DNA from: an uncultured Clostridia bacterium
GTDB taxonomy: Bacteria > Bacillota > Clostridia > Christensenellales > Borkfalkiaceae
Direction of reading: 5' to 3'
Assembly: GCA_947630325.1 (NCBI GenBank)
Contig: CANRHB010000005.1
Coordinates: forward strand, 1 to 64,000
Length of the DNA: 64,000 nt
Translations under genes and position numbers: made by a program
Part shown: in pieces, positions 35,714 to 44,493 of the stretch
How the letters are laid out: each line of letters opens with the position of its first letter
Numbering within the stretch: position 1 is the stretch's first letter
The notes under the pieces: generated by a model
What the model was told of the DNA's origin: nothing
Database searches by the model: none
What the model saw: the letters and a program-made list of their open reading frames with translations, nothing else

Positions 35714-36738
35714 AATATGCAAAAATTTTATCTCTCTCGCTTGCGGGAATGCTGCTATGCGGCGTCCTCTCGTTTGGGAAGGCCGCTCTTCCCGCATATG
35801 CCGCAGAGGACTATTACGCTCCCATCACCGCAACGGACGGGGAGGAGCTTTTGGGCCAGCTCCACGACCTCATCACGACCACGCATACCTATTATGCTTC
35901 CTATAACGATTGCAGAGACTATGCCCATACCACCGATTTTGCGGAGGGGGGCGAAAAGAGCATTGTCGAATTCTACACACACGAGACGATCGTGGAATAT
36001 ACGAAGGACGGAAGCGACGCGGGAAGATGGAACCGCGAACACGTTTGGCCGCAGAGCATTTCGAACGGGCTTTGGGGGAAGGAGGGCGGCGGCTCCGACC
36101 TGCACCACATCCGCCCCTCCGAAGTCAAGATGAACAGCCAGCGCGGAAACGACAAGTTCGGCGAAGTCGCAAACGGCGGCGAAGTTTATTCCAAAAAGAC
36201 GGACGGCAGCAATTCCCAACTTGGCGGCCACCATGCGGGCGGCGTGTTCGAGCCCCTCGACAACGTAAAGGGGGACGCGGCGCGCATCGTCCTGTATCTG
36301 TATGTGCACTACAACAAGGCCGAAAACGTGCACGGCTCCACGAACGGCAACGGACAGTCGAGTTATTTCGGAACCCTCAAATTCACCAACGTCATGGCGG
36401 GCACCGAAGAGGAGGCCATCGAACTGCTCCTCGCGTGGAACAAGAGCGACCCCGTGGACGACATCGAAAGGACGCGCAACGAAGAAGTGTTCAAAATACA
36501 GCATAACCGCAACCCGTTTATCGACCATCCCGAATATGCGGATAAAATCTGGGAAGCGCAATCGGAACCCGAACCCACGGAACCCGAACCCACGGAGCCC
36601 GAACCCTCCAAGCCTTCGGATTCGGACAAAGGGGAGGAAAACAAGGCCGCTCTCATCGGCGGGATCGTCGGCGGCGCGTGCGGCGTAATCGTCATCGCTG
36701 TTATCGTGTTCTTCGTCCTCCGCCGCAAGAAAAAATAA
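35704..36738 (+). CDS. Membrane-anchored endonuclease I (EndA/NucM family)
   Basis: 344 residues. Signal peptide (cleavage near AYAA, residue 34), then an endonuclease I domain (about 40-290): catalytic NREHVWPQS (110-118, His113), SDLHHIRPSE (131-140) and NSQRGN (144-149). A linker EPTEPEPTEPEPSKP and a C-terminal helix (ALIGGIVGGACGVIVIAVIVFFVL) with RRKKK anchor it outside the membrane. It should cut extracellular DNA and RNA without sequence preference. ATG 35704 is chosen for the signal peptide; GGGAG lies six bases upstream. It ends the deo operon. Confidence 0.92.
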   Translation: MHLKYAKILSLSLAGMLLCGVLSFGKAALPAYAAEDYYAPITATDGEELLGQLHDLITTTHTYYASYNDCRDYAHTTDFAEGGEKSIVEFYTHETIVEYTKDGSDAGRWNREHVWPQSISNGLWGKEGGGSDLHHIRPSEVKMNSQRGNDKFGEVANGGEVYSKKTDGSNSQLGGHHAGGVFEPLDNVKGDAARIVLYLYVHYNKAENVHGSTNGNGQSSYFGTLKFTNVMAGTEEEAIELLLAWNKSDPVDDIERTRNEEVFKIQHNRNPFIDHPEYADKIWEAQSEPEPTEPEPTEPEPSKPSDSDKGEENKAALIGGIVGGACGVIVIAVIVFFVLRRKKK

Positions 36739-36771
36739 CATTTTTCCGCCCGAACAAAATGTGCCGATTTT
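36738..36771 (+). terminator. Weak terminator after the endonuclease gene
   Basis: ACATTTT/AAAATGT stem (36738-36744 with 36756-36762) with an 11-base loop, then GCCGATTTTT. AT-rich and weak, so some read-through into the RDD/ABC genes is possible. Confidence 0.45.
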
Positions 36772-36834
36772 TCATCGCGGTGTGCGGTTGGAAAAAAAAT
36801 ATCGGTTGGAGGGAGAAAATTTTTTTGCAAATCA

Positions 36835-36864
36835 TTGCTTTATGACAGGAGTTTGTGTTATAAT
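36835..36864 (+). promoter_or_regulatory. Promoter of the RDD gene and probably the ABC operon
   Basis: -35 TTGCTT (36835-36840), 18 bases, -10 TATAAT (36859-36864). Confidence 0.75.
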
Positions 36865-36924
36865 GATTTTGCGGAATAGACTTACGAGTTCCCTTTAACG
36901 GAATGTGTCCGGGAGGAAACGAAA

Positions 36925-37896
36925 TTGTTTGAACTAAGGAGAATCGGAATCGTAAAGCGAGCTTCTGCTTGGCTCCTCGACGCGATCCTGCTTGCGGTAC
37001 TCGCAACGGGGTTCATGTGGATCATCTCGCTCATCTGCGGTTTCGAAAAAAACAACGAACTTGCGACGCAGTACAATAGCGAGTGGACGGAATTCCGCAA
37101 AGAGTGCATCCCCGACGCCGCCGAATATTACGGCTTTACCTATGAAGAGACGGAGAGAGGCTACATCGTCACAAAAGACGGCGAAGAAAAAGCCCTTGGC
37201 AACATTGTTGCGGCGCTCATCGAGGACGTTGCGGGACATTACGGTTTTACATACAAGAGAAGCGAAAACGCCATCACAGATGCGGGCGGGAACTATGTGA
37301 CTGTTGATGATGTGATCAAAGCGATGGACGCTTCCGCAGAAGAAGAACCAGGTATGGCGCAGACCTTTCGCCGCTATGCCGCTCTCCCCTCGGAAGGGGC
37401 GGTGAGCAATCTGTACAGCTTCCTGTATAACATGCTGTTCATGATCGTTTCTCTGGGATGCTTTTTTGCCTATCTGTGTCTAGAATTTATTCTCCCGCTG
37501 ATCTTAAAGAACGGGCAGACCGTCGGCAAAAAAGTGTTCGGGATATGTTTGGTGCATCCGAATTGCGTGAAGATCAACGGGATAGCCTTGTTCGCAAGGT
37601 CGATCCTCGGGAAATATGCGATCGAAACGATGTTCCCCGTTCTGCTCGTGTTTCTGTTCTTCTTTGCGGGGATCGGGTTGCTCGCGGTGATCCTCTTTGC
37701 CGCATTGCTTCTTCTGAATGCCGTTTTGTTCTTTGCAACGAAGAACAGAACTCCCATCCACGATCTGATTGCGGTAACGGTCGCAACTGACATGCGGGCT
37801 CAGGTGATTTACGCTTCGGAAGAGGAATTGAAAGAGAAAAAAGAGGAAGTGCGCAGACAAGCGGAACTCGACGCGCAAAAAGATCAAATCGGATAA
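36925..37896 (+). CDS. RDD family membrane protein
   Basis: 323 residues. RDD hallmarks: Arg and Asp in helix 1 (KRASAWLLDAILL), NGQTVGKKVFGI before the third helix, and NRTPIHDLIAVT near the end. A roughly 120-residue extracytoplasmic insert lies between helix 1 and helix 2 (about 40-165), which is larger than usual and holds two similar units (AEYYGFTYEETERGYIVTKDG; GHYGFTYKRSENAITDAGG). The C-terminus is a charged coiled coil. TTG start with GGGAGGA seven bases before. Role unknown; some RDD proteins are ion antiporters. No terminator with T run separates it from the ABC genes. Confidence 0.8.
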   Translation: MFELRRIGIVKRASAWLLDAILLAVLATGFMWIISLICGFEKNNELATQYNSEWTEFRKECIPDAAEYYGFTYEETERGYIVTKDGEEKALGNIVAALIEDVAGHYGFTYKRSENAITDAGGNYVTVDDVIKAMDASAEEEPGMAQTFRRYAALPSEGAVSNLYSFLYNMLFMIVSLGCFFAYLCLEFILPLILKNGQTVGKKVFGICLVHPNCVKINGIALFARSILGKYAIETMFPVLLVFLFFFAGIGLLAVILFAALLLLNAVLFFATKNRTPIHDLIAVTVATDMRAQVIYASEEELKEKKEEVRRQAELDAQKDQIG

Positions 37897-37897
37897 A

Positions 37898-37920
37898 GTC
37901 CGGCAGAAAAGACTGCCGAC
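37898..37920 (+). other. Hairpin between RDD and ABC genes
   Basis: CGGCAG/CTGCCG stem right after the RDD stop, no T run. More likely an mRNA stability or processing element than a terminator. Confidence 0.5.
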
Positions 37921-37960
37921 AAAAATCAATCTAAAAACACAACGGAAAAAAGGAAGAGAC

Positions 37961-39367
37961 ATGAAAGTTGTATTAGAACATCTCACAAAGATCTTTCCCA
38001 GCCGCAACAAGAAAGAGAAGAACGCCGAGGTCGTTGCCGTCAACGATTTCAACCTCGAGATCCCCGATGGAAAACTGATCGGGCTTTTGGGGCCTTCGGG
38101 TTGTGGAAAGAGTACCACGTTGTATATGATCAGCGGCTTGCAACCGCCGACCAGCGGAAAAATTTATTTCGGAGAAGACGACGTGACCGAACTCGCGGCG
38201 GAAAATCGAGGCATTGGGCTGGTGTTCCAGAATTATGCGCTCTATCCGCACATGACGGTGCAACAAAATATTTTGTTCCCGTTGCAAAACTTAAAAGGTG
38301 AAAACAGGCTCTCCAAAGAGGAAATGTTGGCACGCGCAAACGAAGCGGCAAAACTTGTTCAAATCGACGAGTACATGAACCGCAAGCCGTCCGAACTTTC
38401 GGGCGGACAGCAACAACGCGTTGCTATCGCCCGCGCACTTGTCAAAATGCCGCGCGTTCTTCTTTTGGACGAGCCTCTTTCTAATTTGGATGCCCGCCTC
38501 AGACTTCAGACGCGTGAAGAAATCAGACGCATCCAGCGCGACACGGGCATCACCACCATCTTCGTTACACACGACCAGGAGGAGGCGATGTCCATCTCCG
38601 ACTATATCGTCGTGATGAAACTCGGCGTGATTATGCAGACGGGCAAGCCGCAGTGGGTGTACGACGATCCCGCAAACCTGTTCGTCGCAAAGTTCCTCGG
38701 CACGCCGCCCATCAACGTTTTCCGCGGCAGGATCGAGGGCGAAAAACTCTACATCGGGGAAGAAGCGGTGTTTGAGACAAAGGGCGCCGAAGATCAAGAG
38801 GTGTACGTCGGCATCCGTCCGGAGGGATTTGTTCTCGACGAACGGGGTGGGCTCACCTGCTCCGTCTCGGGGATCGACGTCATGGGGAGAGACGTTTCGG
38901 TCGTTTCCACGAACGAGAATTCGCTGAATCCCGTGATACGTTCGATCGTTTCCGCCGATGAAGCGGGGAAAGTCTCCGCTGTCGGCGACGTAAAATTCCG
39001 TCTGAAAGAGAATAAAGTTTTCATCTTTAACAAAGAAACGGAAGCCCGCGTTTATTTCGGCGCACAGGTCGCCGCGCATGAGGCAATGCTCTCCGCGATG
39101 AAAGCGGAAGGGGAGTTCTATGCTTTTCATGAAGGCCCTCTCCCCCGCGAGGCGGACGACGCTTCGAAGCAGACGCAACCCGAAGAGAAGAAGGGATTTA
39201 CCGTTTCAGTTAAAAACTTCTTCGGAAAGATCGGAGCGGCTTTCCGCAAGCAGCCCGAAACGCCCGCAGAGAACGCGACCGCGGAGGACACGCCCGCGGA
39301 AAGCGCGGAAAATGCGGCGGAAAGCGCGGATGACGCGACACAAACGGAAAGCGAGGACAAAGAATGA
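37961..39367 (+). CDS. CUT1 ABC importer ATPase (MsmK/UgpC type) with C-terminal tail
   Basis: 468 residues. Walker A GPSGCGKST (44-52), Q-loop FQNYALYPHMT, signature LSGGQQQR (146-153), Walker B LLLDEPLSNLD (167-177), then the TOBE regulatory domain (about 240-390) typical of carbohydrate importers. About 75 extra residues at the end, rich in Ala, Glu, Thr and Asp (ENATAEDTPAESAENAAES), are low complexity and unusual for the family. Drives import through the two permeases that follow, whose reading frame overlaps its stop by ATGA. Having the ATPase in the operon, rather than a shared distant one, suggests a dedicated system. Confidence 0.93.
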   Translation: MKVVLEHLTKIFPSRNKKEKNAEVVAVNDFNLEIPDGKLIGLLGPSGCGKSTTLYMISGLQPPTSGKIYFGEDDVTELAAENRGIGLVFQNYALYPHMTVQQNILFPLQNLKGENRLSKEEMLARANEAAKLVQIDEYMNRKPSELSGGQQQRVAIARALVKMPRVLLLDEPLSNLDARLRLQTREEIRRIQRDTGITTIFVTHDQEEAMSISDYIVVMKLGVIMQTGKPQWVYDDPANLFVAKFLGTPPINVFRGRIEGEKLYIGEEAVFETKGAEDQEVYVGIRPEGFVLDERGGLTCSVSGIDVMGRDVSVVSTNENSLNPVIRSIVSADEAGKVSAVGDVKFRLKENKVFIFNKETEARVYFGAQVAAHEAMLSAMKAEGEFYAFHEGPLPREADDASKQTQPEEKKGFTVSVKNFFGKIGAAFRKQPETPAENATAEDTPAESAENAAESADDATQTESEDKE

Positions 39368-40413
39368 AAGAACAAGAGAAAGACTTTGTCGAAGAGACGC
39401 CCGCGGCAGTGGAAGGAACGCCTTTGACGGAAGCGGAACAAGCGGAGCAAGATCTTCGGGAAAAGCGCAGAAAAAGGAACGCCATCAAAGCGCGTTTAAG
39501 GAACTTAAAGGGGTGGGTCTATCTCCTGCCCGCGCTTGTGCTTTTGGCGGCCTTTACGCTTTGGCCCATTATCAACACGCTTAGAATTGCTTTCTTAAAC
39601 GGGTATAACGGACTGGCCGAGGTCGGCGGGGCCACCTTCGCGTTCGGGTTCCAAAATTTCGTAAACGTCGTCAACTTCCCCGATTTCTTGGTCTGCCTTC
39701 GCAATACCCTGCTTCTCACCGTGATCACGGTGCCCATCTCTACCATGCTGGCGCTCTTGATCGCGGTGGCACTCAACTCCATTAAATGGTTGAAAAAAGT
39801 TTACCAGACGATCTTTTTCCTGCCCTACGTTACCAATGCGATCGCGATCGGCATGGTCTTTAACGCCATGTTCGGCGAGGTTCTTATTAATGGCACTCCT
39901 CTTTCGATCGGGATCATCAACAGCATCCTCGGGGTGTTCGGCATTGAGCCGATCAACTGGATTAACGTGGGTTCGTCTACATTCAACAATATGGTCGTTT
40001 TGATCATCTATATCGTCTGGAACGCGTTGCCGTTCAAGATTCTCGTCCTACTCGGCGGGCTTCAAAATGTGGACAAGCAGTACTACGACGCGGCAAAGGT
40101 GGACGGCGCTTCCCGATGGCGGGTATTTTGGCGGGTGACTGTTCCCCTTCTTTCGCCGATGATCACTTACGTCGTGATAACGGGCTTTATCGGCGGATTT
40201 AAGGAATATACGAGCGTCGTCGGTATTTTCGGAGATTCGATGGGCGCTCCTGCGGCGCCTGGGTCGATGAACACGATGGTGGGGCTTATCTACGATTGCA
40301 TCGCCAAGAACAACGGCGGTCTTGCCGCCGCAGCAGCGCTCATCCTCTTCCTCATCATTCTCGTTGCTACGATCATCAACCTGTATGTCAGCAAAAAGAA
40401 GACGCACTATTAA
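39364..40413 (+). CDS. CUT1 ABC importer permease (MalF/UgpA type)
   Basis: 349 residues, six helices after a hydrophilic Glu/Lys-rich N-terminal extension of about 45 residues. The EAA loop YYDAAKVDGASRWRVFWRV (about 239-257) contacts the ATPase. Contains typical QTIFFLPYVTNAIAIGMVF. First permease of the heterodimer; overlaps the ATPase stop by four bases. The acidic extension mirrors the acidic tail of the ATPase and may interact with it. Confidence 0.93.
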   Translation: MKEQEKDFVEETPAAVEGTPLTEAEQAEQDLREKRRKRNAIKARLRNLKGWVYLLPALVLLAAFTLWPIINTLRIAFLNGYNGLAEVGGATFAFGFQNFVNVVNFPDFLVCLRNTLLLTVITVPISTMLALLIAVALNSIKWLKKVYQTIFFLPYVTNAIAIGMVFNAMFGEVLINGTPLSIGIINSILGVFGIEPINWINVGSSTFNNMVVLIIYIVWNALPFKILVLLGGLQNVDKQYYDAAKVDGASRWRVFWRVTVPLLSPMITYVVITGFIGGFKEYTSVVGIFGDSMGAPAAPGSMNTMVGLIYDCIAKNNGGLAAAAALILFLIILVATIINLYVSKKKTHY

Positions 40414-40426
40414 GGAGAAGTAGAAA

Positions 40427-41350
40427 ATGTCTTTGAACACGGTCAATTCATCCACGCAAAACGCGGCGAAAGGGATGAAAGAAAAAGATGTAAAAGTGGT
40501 CTCCAAAAGGCAGACCGTAACGAAGGTCCTTGTTCAGATCGGGCTTTACTTCTTTCTTACTATCGTTGCGATCGCCGTCATCTTCCCGTTCTATTGGATG
40601 CTCATTTCATCTGTCAAGACGGTCGACGAGTATAACCTCTATAATCCCACGCTTTGGCCCACGGAATTCGTTTGGGGCAACTTTAAGGAGGCGTTCGTAG
40701 GGGAACTGCACCTCGGGCAACTGTTTGGGAACACGGTGCTCGTCGGCGTCGTTTCCACCTTGCTGTCGCTGGTCGTTACGGTGCTCTCCGCCTATGCGTT
40801 TGCACGGCTCGATTTTAAGGGGAAGAACTTCCTCTTCGGCGCCATGCTTGCGACCATGATGATCCCCGGCGAACTCTTCACCGTCACCAACTATATCACG
40901 GTCGTCAACTGGCTGAATTGGAAAAACACCTTTGCGGCGCTCATCGTGCCCTTCCTCGTAAGCGTGTTCTATATCTATCTCTTGCGGCAGAATTTCATGC
41001 AGATCCCCAACGAACTGTACCTCGCCGCCAAGGTAGACGGCACAAGCGATCTCAAATATCTTTGGAAAGTGATGATCCCGCTCGCTTCGCCCACCCTCAT
41101 TTCCATTACTATTTTGAAGATGATGGGGGCGTGGAACTCCTATATCTGGCCAAAACTCGTTACGAGCGACCTCGCGCATAAACTTGTGACCGTCGGGATC
41201 CGCGAATATGGATTTATTCAAGACGGCGTTACGAATTTCCCCGCGCAGATGGCCGCCGTGTTGCTTGTGACCATTCCGCTCCTCATCGTATTCATCCTGT
41301 TCCGCAAATACATTATGCGCGGCGTTTCGCGCAGCGGCATTAAGGGTTAA
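40427..41350 (+). CDS. CUT1 ABC importer permease (MalG/UgpE type)
   Basis: 307 residues with six helices. PFYWMLISSVKT after helix 1 and the EAA loop ELYLAAKVDGTSDLKYLWKV (about 196-215). Partner of the preceding permease, 13 bases downstream, with AAGGAGAAG as ribosome site. Confidence 0.93.
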   Translation: MSLNTVNSSTQNAAKGMKEKDVKVVSKRQTVTKVLVQIGLYFFLTIVAIAVIFPFYWMLISSVKTVDEYNLYNPTLWPTEFVWGNFKEAFVGELHLGQLFGNTVLVGVVSTLLSLVVTVLSAYAFARLDFKGKNFLFGAMLATMMIPGELFTVTNYITVVNWLNWKNTFAALIVPFLVSVFYIYLLRQNFMQIPNELYLAAKVDGTSDLKYLWKVMIPLASPTLISITILKMMGAWNSYIWPKLVTSDLAHKLVTVGIREYGFIQDGVTNFPAQMAAVLLVTIPLLIVFILFRKYIMRGVSRSGIKG

Positions 41351-41406
41351 AACGACTGCGGGCTTTTAAATTCCGAAAAAATTAATTAAATATAAAGGAG
41401 TACAAC

Positions 41407-42897
41407 ATGAAGAAGAAAATCGGCGCATTATTCATCGCGTGTGCAATGATCGGTACGGTCGCGGTCGGGTTTTCCGGATGCCGCGGAGCCGCTCCCGACT
41501 TCGAGATGCCGGAGGGCGGGTTCGATATCAACAAACCCGTTACGATCACTTTCTATCATTCGATGGGCGCAAATTTGAGGACTTCCCTTGACGAGCACAT
41601 TGCGATCTTCGAGCAGATGTTCCCCAACATTACCGTCGAACACACGAATTTGGGTGACTGGAACGGCGTGCGCGACACCATTATCACCGAACTTCAGGGC
41701 GGCAACCACCCCAACATCGCTTACTGCTATGCGGACCACGTTGCCGATTACAATGTTGCGAACGCAGTGCTGTCTCTCAACGATTTTCTTGCCGACGGCG
41801 CGTATAATGATCTGACTGTTCCCACCGTACTCGTGGATGTCGAGACGGCGGAATACGTGGACGAAGAGGGGAATCCTTCCGATGAGGCCGTCACTGTGGA
41901 GCGTCCGATCGCCTTTACGCAGGAAGAGCAGGATATGTACAACCCCATCTATTTCGAGGAAGGTTATGAATTCGGCGACGGTTCCAAGATGTACACCCTT
42001 CCGTGGGCGAAGTCCACAGAGGTGATCTTCTACAACAAGACCTTCTTCGATGAGCACGAACTCACTCCGCCTACGACGTGGGATGAGATGGAGGCGCTCT
42101 GCGCGCGCATCAAAGAGATCGATACCAATTCCGCGCATGTTCCTTTCGGGTACGACTCCGAGGAAAACTGGTTTATTACCATGTGCGAACAGCAGGGTTC
42201 TCCCTACACTTCCGCAACAGGGGACAAATTCCTCTTCGATAACGCGGAGAACAAGGCGTTCGTCACCAGATTCAAGGAATGGCAAGACAAAAAATACTTC
42301 ACCACGTCCACGCTCGCTTCCACGGGTACGAATACCGTGTACACTTCCAATCTTTTGCTCGACGGCACGCTTTACATGAGCATTGGTTCCACGGGCGGCA
42401 CCTCGTATAACCAAAATCTGAGTGAAGATAAAGTTCCCTTCCAGGTGGGCATCGCTCCCGTTCCCCAGATCGACCCCGCACATCCCAAAATGATCTCGCA
42501 GGGTCCCTCCGTCTGTATCTTCAAGGACGAAGACCCCCAAAAGGTGCTTGCAAGCTGGCTGTTCGTGAAGTTCATGACGACCAACCCTCTCTATCAGACG
42601 GAAGTTGCCATGAGCAACGGCTATATGCCCGTTCTCAAACAAGAGATCATGAACGAATTTCCCACTTACAGTAATTGGGTCCAGAAAGCAAACGGCAGCA
42701 CTTACCTCACCGCACAGGCAGTGCAAGTCGGCATGGCGCATGAAAGCGACTACTTCGTGTCTCCTGCGTTCCATGGCTCTTCCGACGCGAGAGACCAAGT
42801 TGGTAAGATTATGCAGCAAGTGTTCGGCAACACCAAGACCGTTGACCAGGCGTTCAAGGACGCATTGGATTATCTCAGAGCGCAATTCTCTGCGTAA
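41407..42897 (+). CDS. ABC importer substrate-binding lipoprotein (family 1, CUT1)
   Basis: 496 residues. Lipobox FSGC (C25). ITFYHSMGANLRTSLDEHI and EHTNLGDWNGVRDTIITEL match the N-terminal lobe of family 1 solute-binding proteins; ILASWLFVKFMTTN-type segment (KVLASWLFVKFMTT) and the NGYMPVLKQ region close the second lobe. Classical members bind oligosaccharides or glycerol phosphates. Here the downstream nuclease lipoproteins and upstream deo operon suggest a nucleoside, nucleotide or sugar-phosphate ligand (inference). TAAAGGAG precedes the ATG. Confidence 0.93.
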   Translation: MKKKIGALFIACAMIGTVAVGFSGCRGAAPDFEMPEGGFDINKPVTITFYHSMGANLRTSLDEHIAIFEQMFPNITVEHTNLGDWNGVRDTIITELQGGNHPNIAYCYADHVADYNVANAVLSLNDFLADGAYNDLTVPTVLVDVETAEYVDEEGNPSDEAVTVERPIAFTQEEQDMYNPIYFEEGYEFGDGSKMYTLPWAKSTEVIFYNKTFFDEHELTPPTTWDEMEALCARIKEIDTNSAHVPFGYDSEENWFITMCEQQGSPYTSATGDKFLFDNAENKAFVTRFKEWQDKKYFTTSTLASTGTNTVYTSNLLLDGTLYMSIGSTGGTSYNQNLSEDKVPFQVGIAPVPQIDPAHPKMISQGPSVCIFKDEDPQKVLASWLFVKFMTTNPLYQTEVAMSNGYMPVLKQEIMNEFPTYSNWVQKANGSTYLTAQAVQVGMAHESDYFVSPAFHGSSDARDQVGKIMQQVFGNTKTVDQAFKDALDYLRAQFSA

Positions 42898-42918
42898 GTT
42901 CTATCGTGAGGAAAGATC

Positions 42919-44346
42919 ATGAAGAAACACCTTAAAATTTTCGCATCGCTTCTCTGTGCGGTCGCCCTTGTCATTCCCGTGCTTGTAGGGTGCGACAACA
43001 CGCCGGACACCCCCGACGTAGGAGGGGAAAACGACGAGTTTGTCGACTATGTTGACAAACTCAAACTCGACATGAACTCTGAGACCAAGAAGCAGGAGGT
43101 CACCGTCAAATTCTTCATCGACGGAGACACGACGCACTTCAACCCCACAAGCAACGCCTCCACGTTCGTCAACAACTACATCAAGGCGCGCTATCTCGCG
43201 GTGAACACCCCCGAATCGACAGGTGACGTGGAAAAATGGGGCAAATCGGCTTCCAACTTCACGCACGACACGCTCGATGGCGCGGAAAAGATCATCGTGG
43301 AAAGCGACGACGATCATTGGAATGTTGACTCTACGAGCGAACGCTATCTCCTCTGGATCTGGTATATCCCGAAAGGAAAAGCAGTCGCGGACGAAAACTA
43401 CCGCAACCTCAACATCGAATTGTTGCAGAACGGTTACGGAAGGGCTTCCAAAACGGCAGACAACCGCTACGGCGAAACGGCGCTTGCGGCGCTCATGCAG
43501 GCACAGGCGTCCAAACTCAGGATCTACGGCAACGCGAAGGATCCCAACTGGTTCGGCGGCGACGGCTATGCCGCAGTGACGCTCAAAGGACTTCGCTTCC
43601 ATATTGCCGATTACGTCCAACGTCCCGTCAGCGTTTCGGGTTACATCACGGCGAAGTTCGAAAGCAGCGTTTACATTGAGGAATACGACGAAGAGACGGA
43701 CGTCTCCTACGGCATTGCCGTTTACTATGGCTATAAGACGGGCGCTATCGTCGAAATTCTTTCGGTGGGCAACTACGTCAACGTCGTCGGTACGGTAGGG
43801 GAGTTCAACGGTACCTATCAGATCTCGGGCGTTTCGTATAACGAGGCGCGCCCTACGCTGGTTTCCAACTCCAAACTTATCGAGAAAGCAGAGGGCGAGA
43901 AGTCGATCCCGACAAAGCCGTTTGCAGAAGTTTCCGCCGCCGATCTTGCCGTCGGCACGCGCAAGGTAGATGCGGAATTCACAGTAACGAACGAAGACGG
44001 CGAAGAGACGCCCGACAAGCTCACGCTCGACTATGGCGCGGCGATCATGGATACTTCCGTCACCCTTAAAAACGTCACCATTCAAGATGACGGCACGTAC
44101 ACCACCAAAAACGGCGAGAGCGCGGGCGCGATGTCTATCGTCGTGAAGGATGAAAACGGAAATCAGATCACCCTTCGCACCATTGTGATGAAGAAAGACG
44201 GCGACGAGAAATACACGCTCGACGACTTTAAGAATGCCGACGGCTCGTGGAAGAAGATCAAGTCCGTCAAGGGCATTGTGGACTACTACGAAGGCGCCTA
44301 TCAACTTGCTATTTGGAGTTATAGTTGCTTCGAGTTTGCAGATTGA
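42919..44346 (+). CDS. Surface nuclease lipoprotein: SNase domain plus OB-fold region
   Basis: 475 residues. Lipobox LVGC (C25). Residues about 58-205 form a staphylococcal-nuclease-like domain: DGDT (68-71), R91, NTPES (96-100), ESDDDHW, and R142 in SERYLLWIW. Compared with S. aureus nuclease the catalytic Arg35, Glu43 and Arg87 equivalents (R91, E99, R142) are present while Asp40 is Asn96. Residues about 210-300 look like an OB fold (VSVSGYITAKFESSVYI); a second beta unit follows (about 315-475). Bacillus YhcR has a comparable SNase/OB composition. Predicted to cut DNA/RNA at the surface. Directly after the binding protein in the ABC operon. Confidence 0.85.
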   Translation: MKKHLKIFASLLCAVALVIPVLVGCDNTPDTPDVGGENDEFVDYVDKLKLDMNSETKKQEVTVKFFIDGDTTHFNPTSNASTFVNNYIKARYLAVNTPESTGDVEKWGKSASNFTHDTLDGAEKIIVESDDDHWNVDSTSERYLLWIWYIPKGKAVADENYRNLNIELLQNGYGRASKTADNRYGETALAALMQAQASKLRIYGNAKDPNWFGGDGYAAVTLKGLRFHIADYVQRPVSVSGYITAKFESSVYIEEYDEETDVSYGIAVYYGYKTGAIVEILSVGNYVNVVGTVGEFNGTYQISGVSYNEARPTLVSNSKLIEKAEGEKSIPTKPFAEVSAADLAVGTRKVDAEFTVTNEDGEETPDKLTLDYGAAIMDTSVTLKNVTIQDDGTYTTKNGESAGAMSIVVKDENGNQITLRTIVMKKDGDEKYTLDDFKNADGSWKKIKSVKGIVDYYEGAYQLAIWSYSCFEFAD

Positions 44347-44385
44347 CCCGAAATGCGGGTCGCGGGAGCCCTCCCTTAAGAGGGC
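44346..44385 (+). other. Two hairpins after the nuclease gene
   Basis: ACCCG/CGGGT (44346-44360) and GCCCTC/GAGGGC (44368-44385), neither with a T run. Possible attenuator or processing site that sets the level of the 1359-residue lipoprotein downstream. Confidence 0.45.
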
Positions 44386-44493
44386 AGGGGCGTTCCACGT
44401 TTTCGGGAAGCCTCGGTTACATTCGGTGGCGGCGGGCGCTCACAGCCCGTGCTTCAAAAGAAAAAATAAAATATTTATAAAGGAGAAAGTTGT

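Noticed and set aside
35835..36741. Minus-strand frame overlapping the endonuclease gene
   Set aside because: Antisense to catalytic motifs that are clearly conserved on the plus strand.
44346..44385. Terminator separating the nuclease and OB-module lipoprotein genes
   Set aside because: Two short stems lack T runs and no new promoter follows before 44494, so one transcript is more likely.
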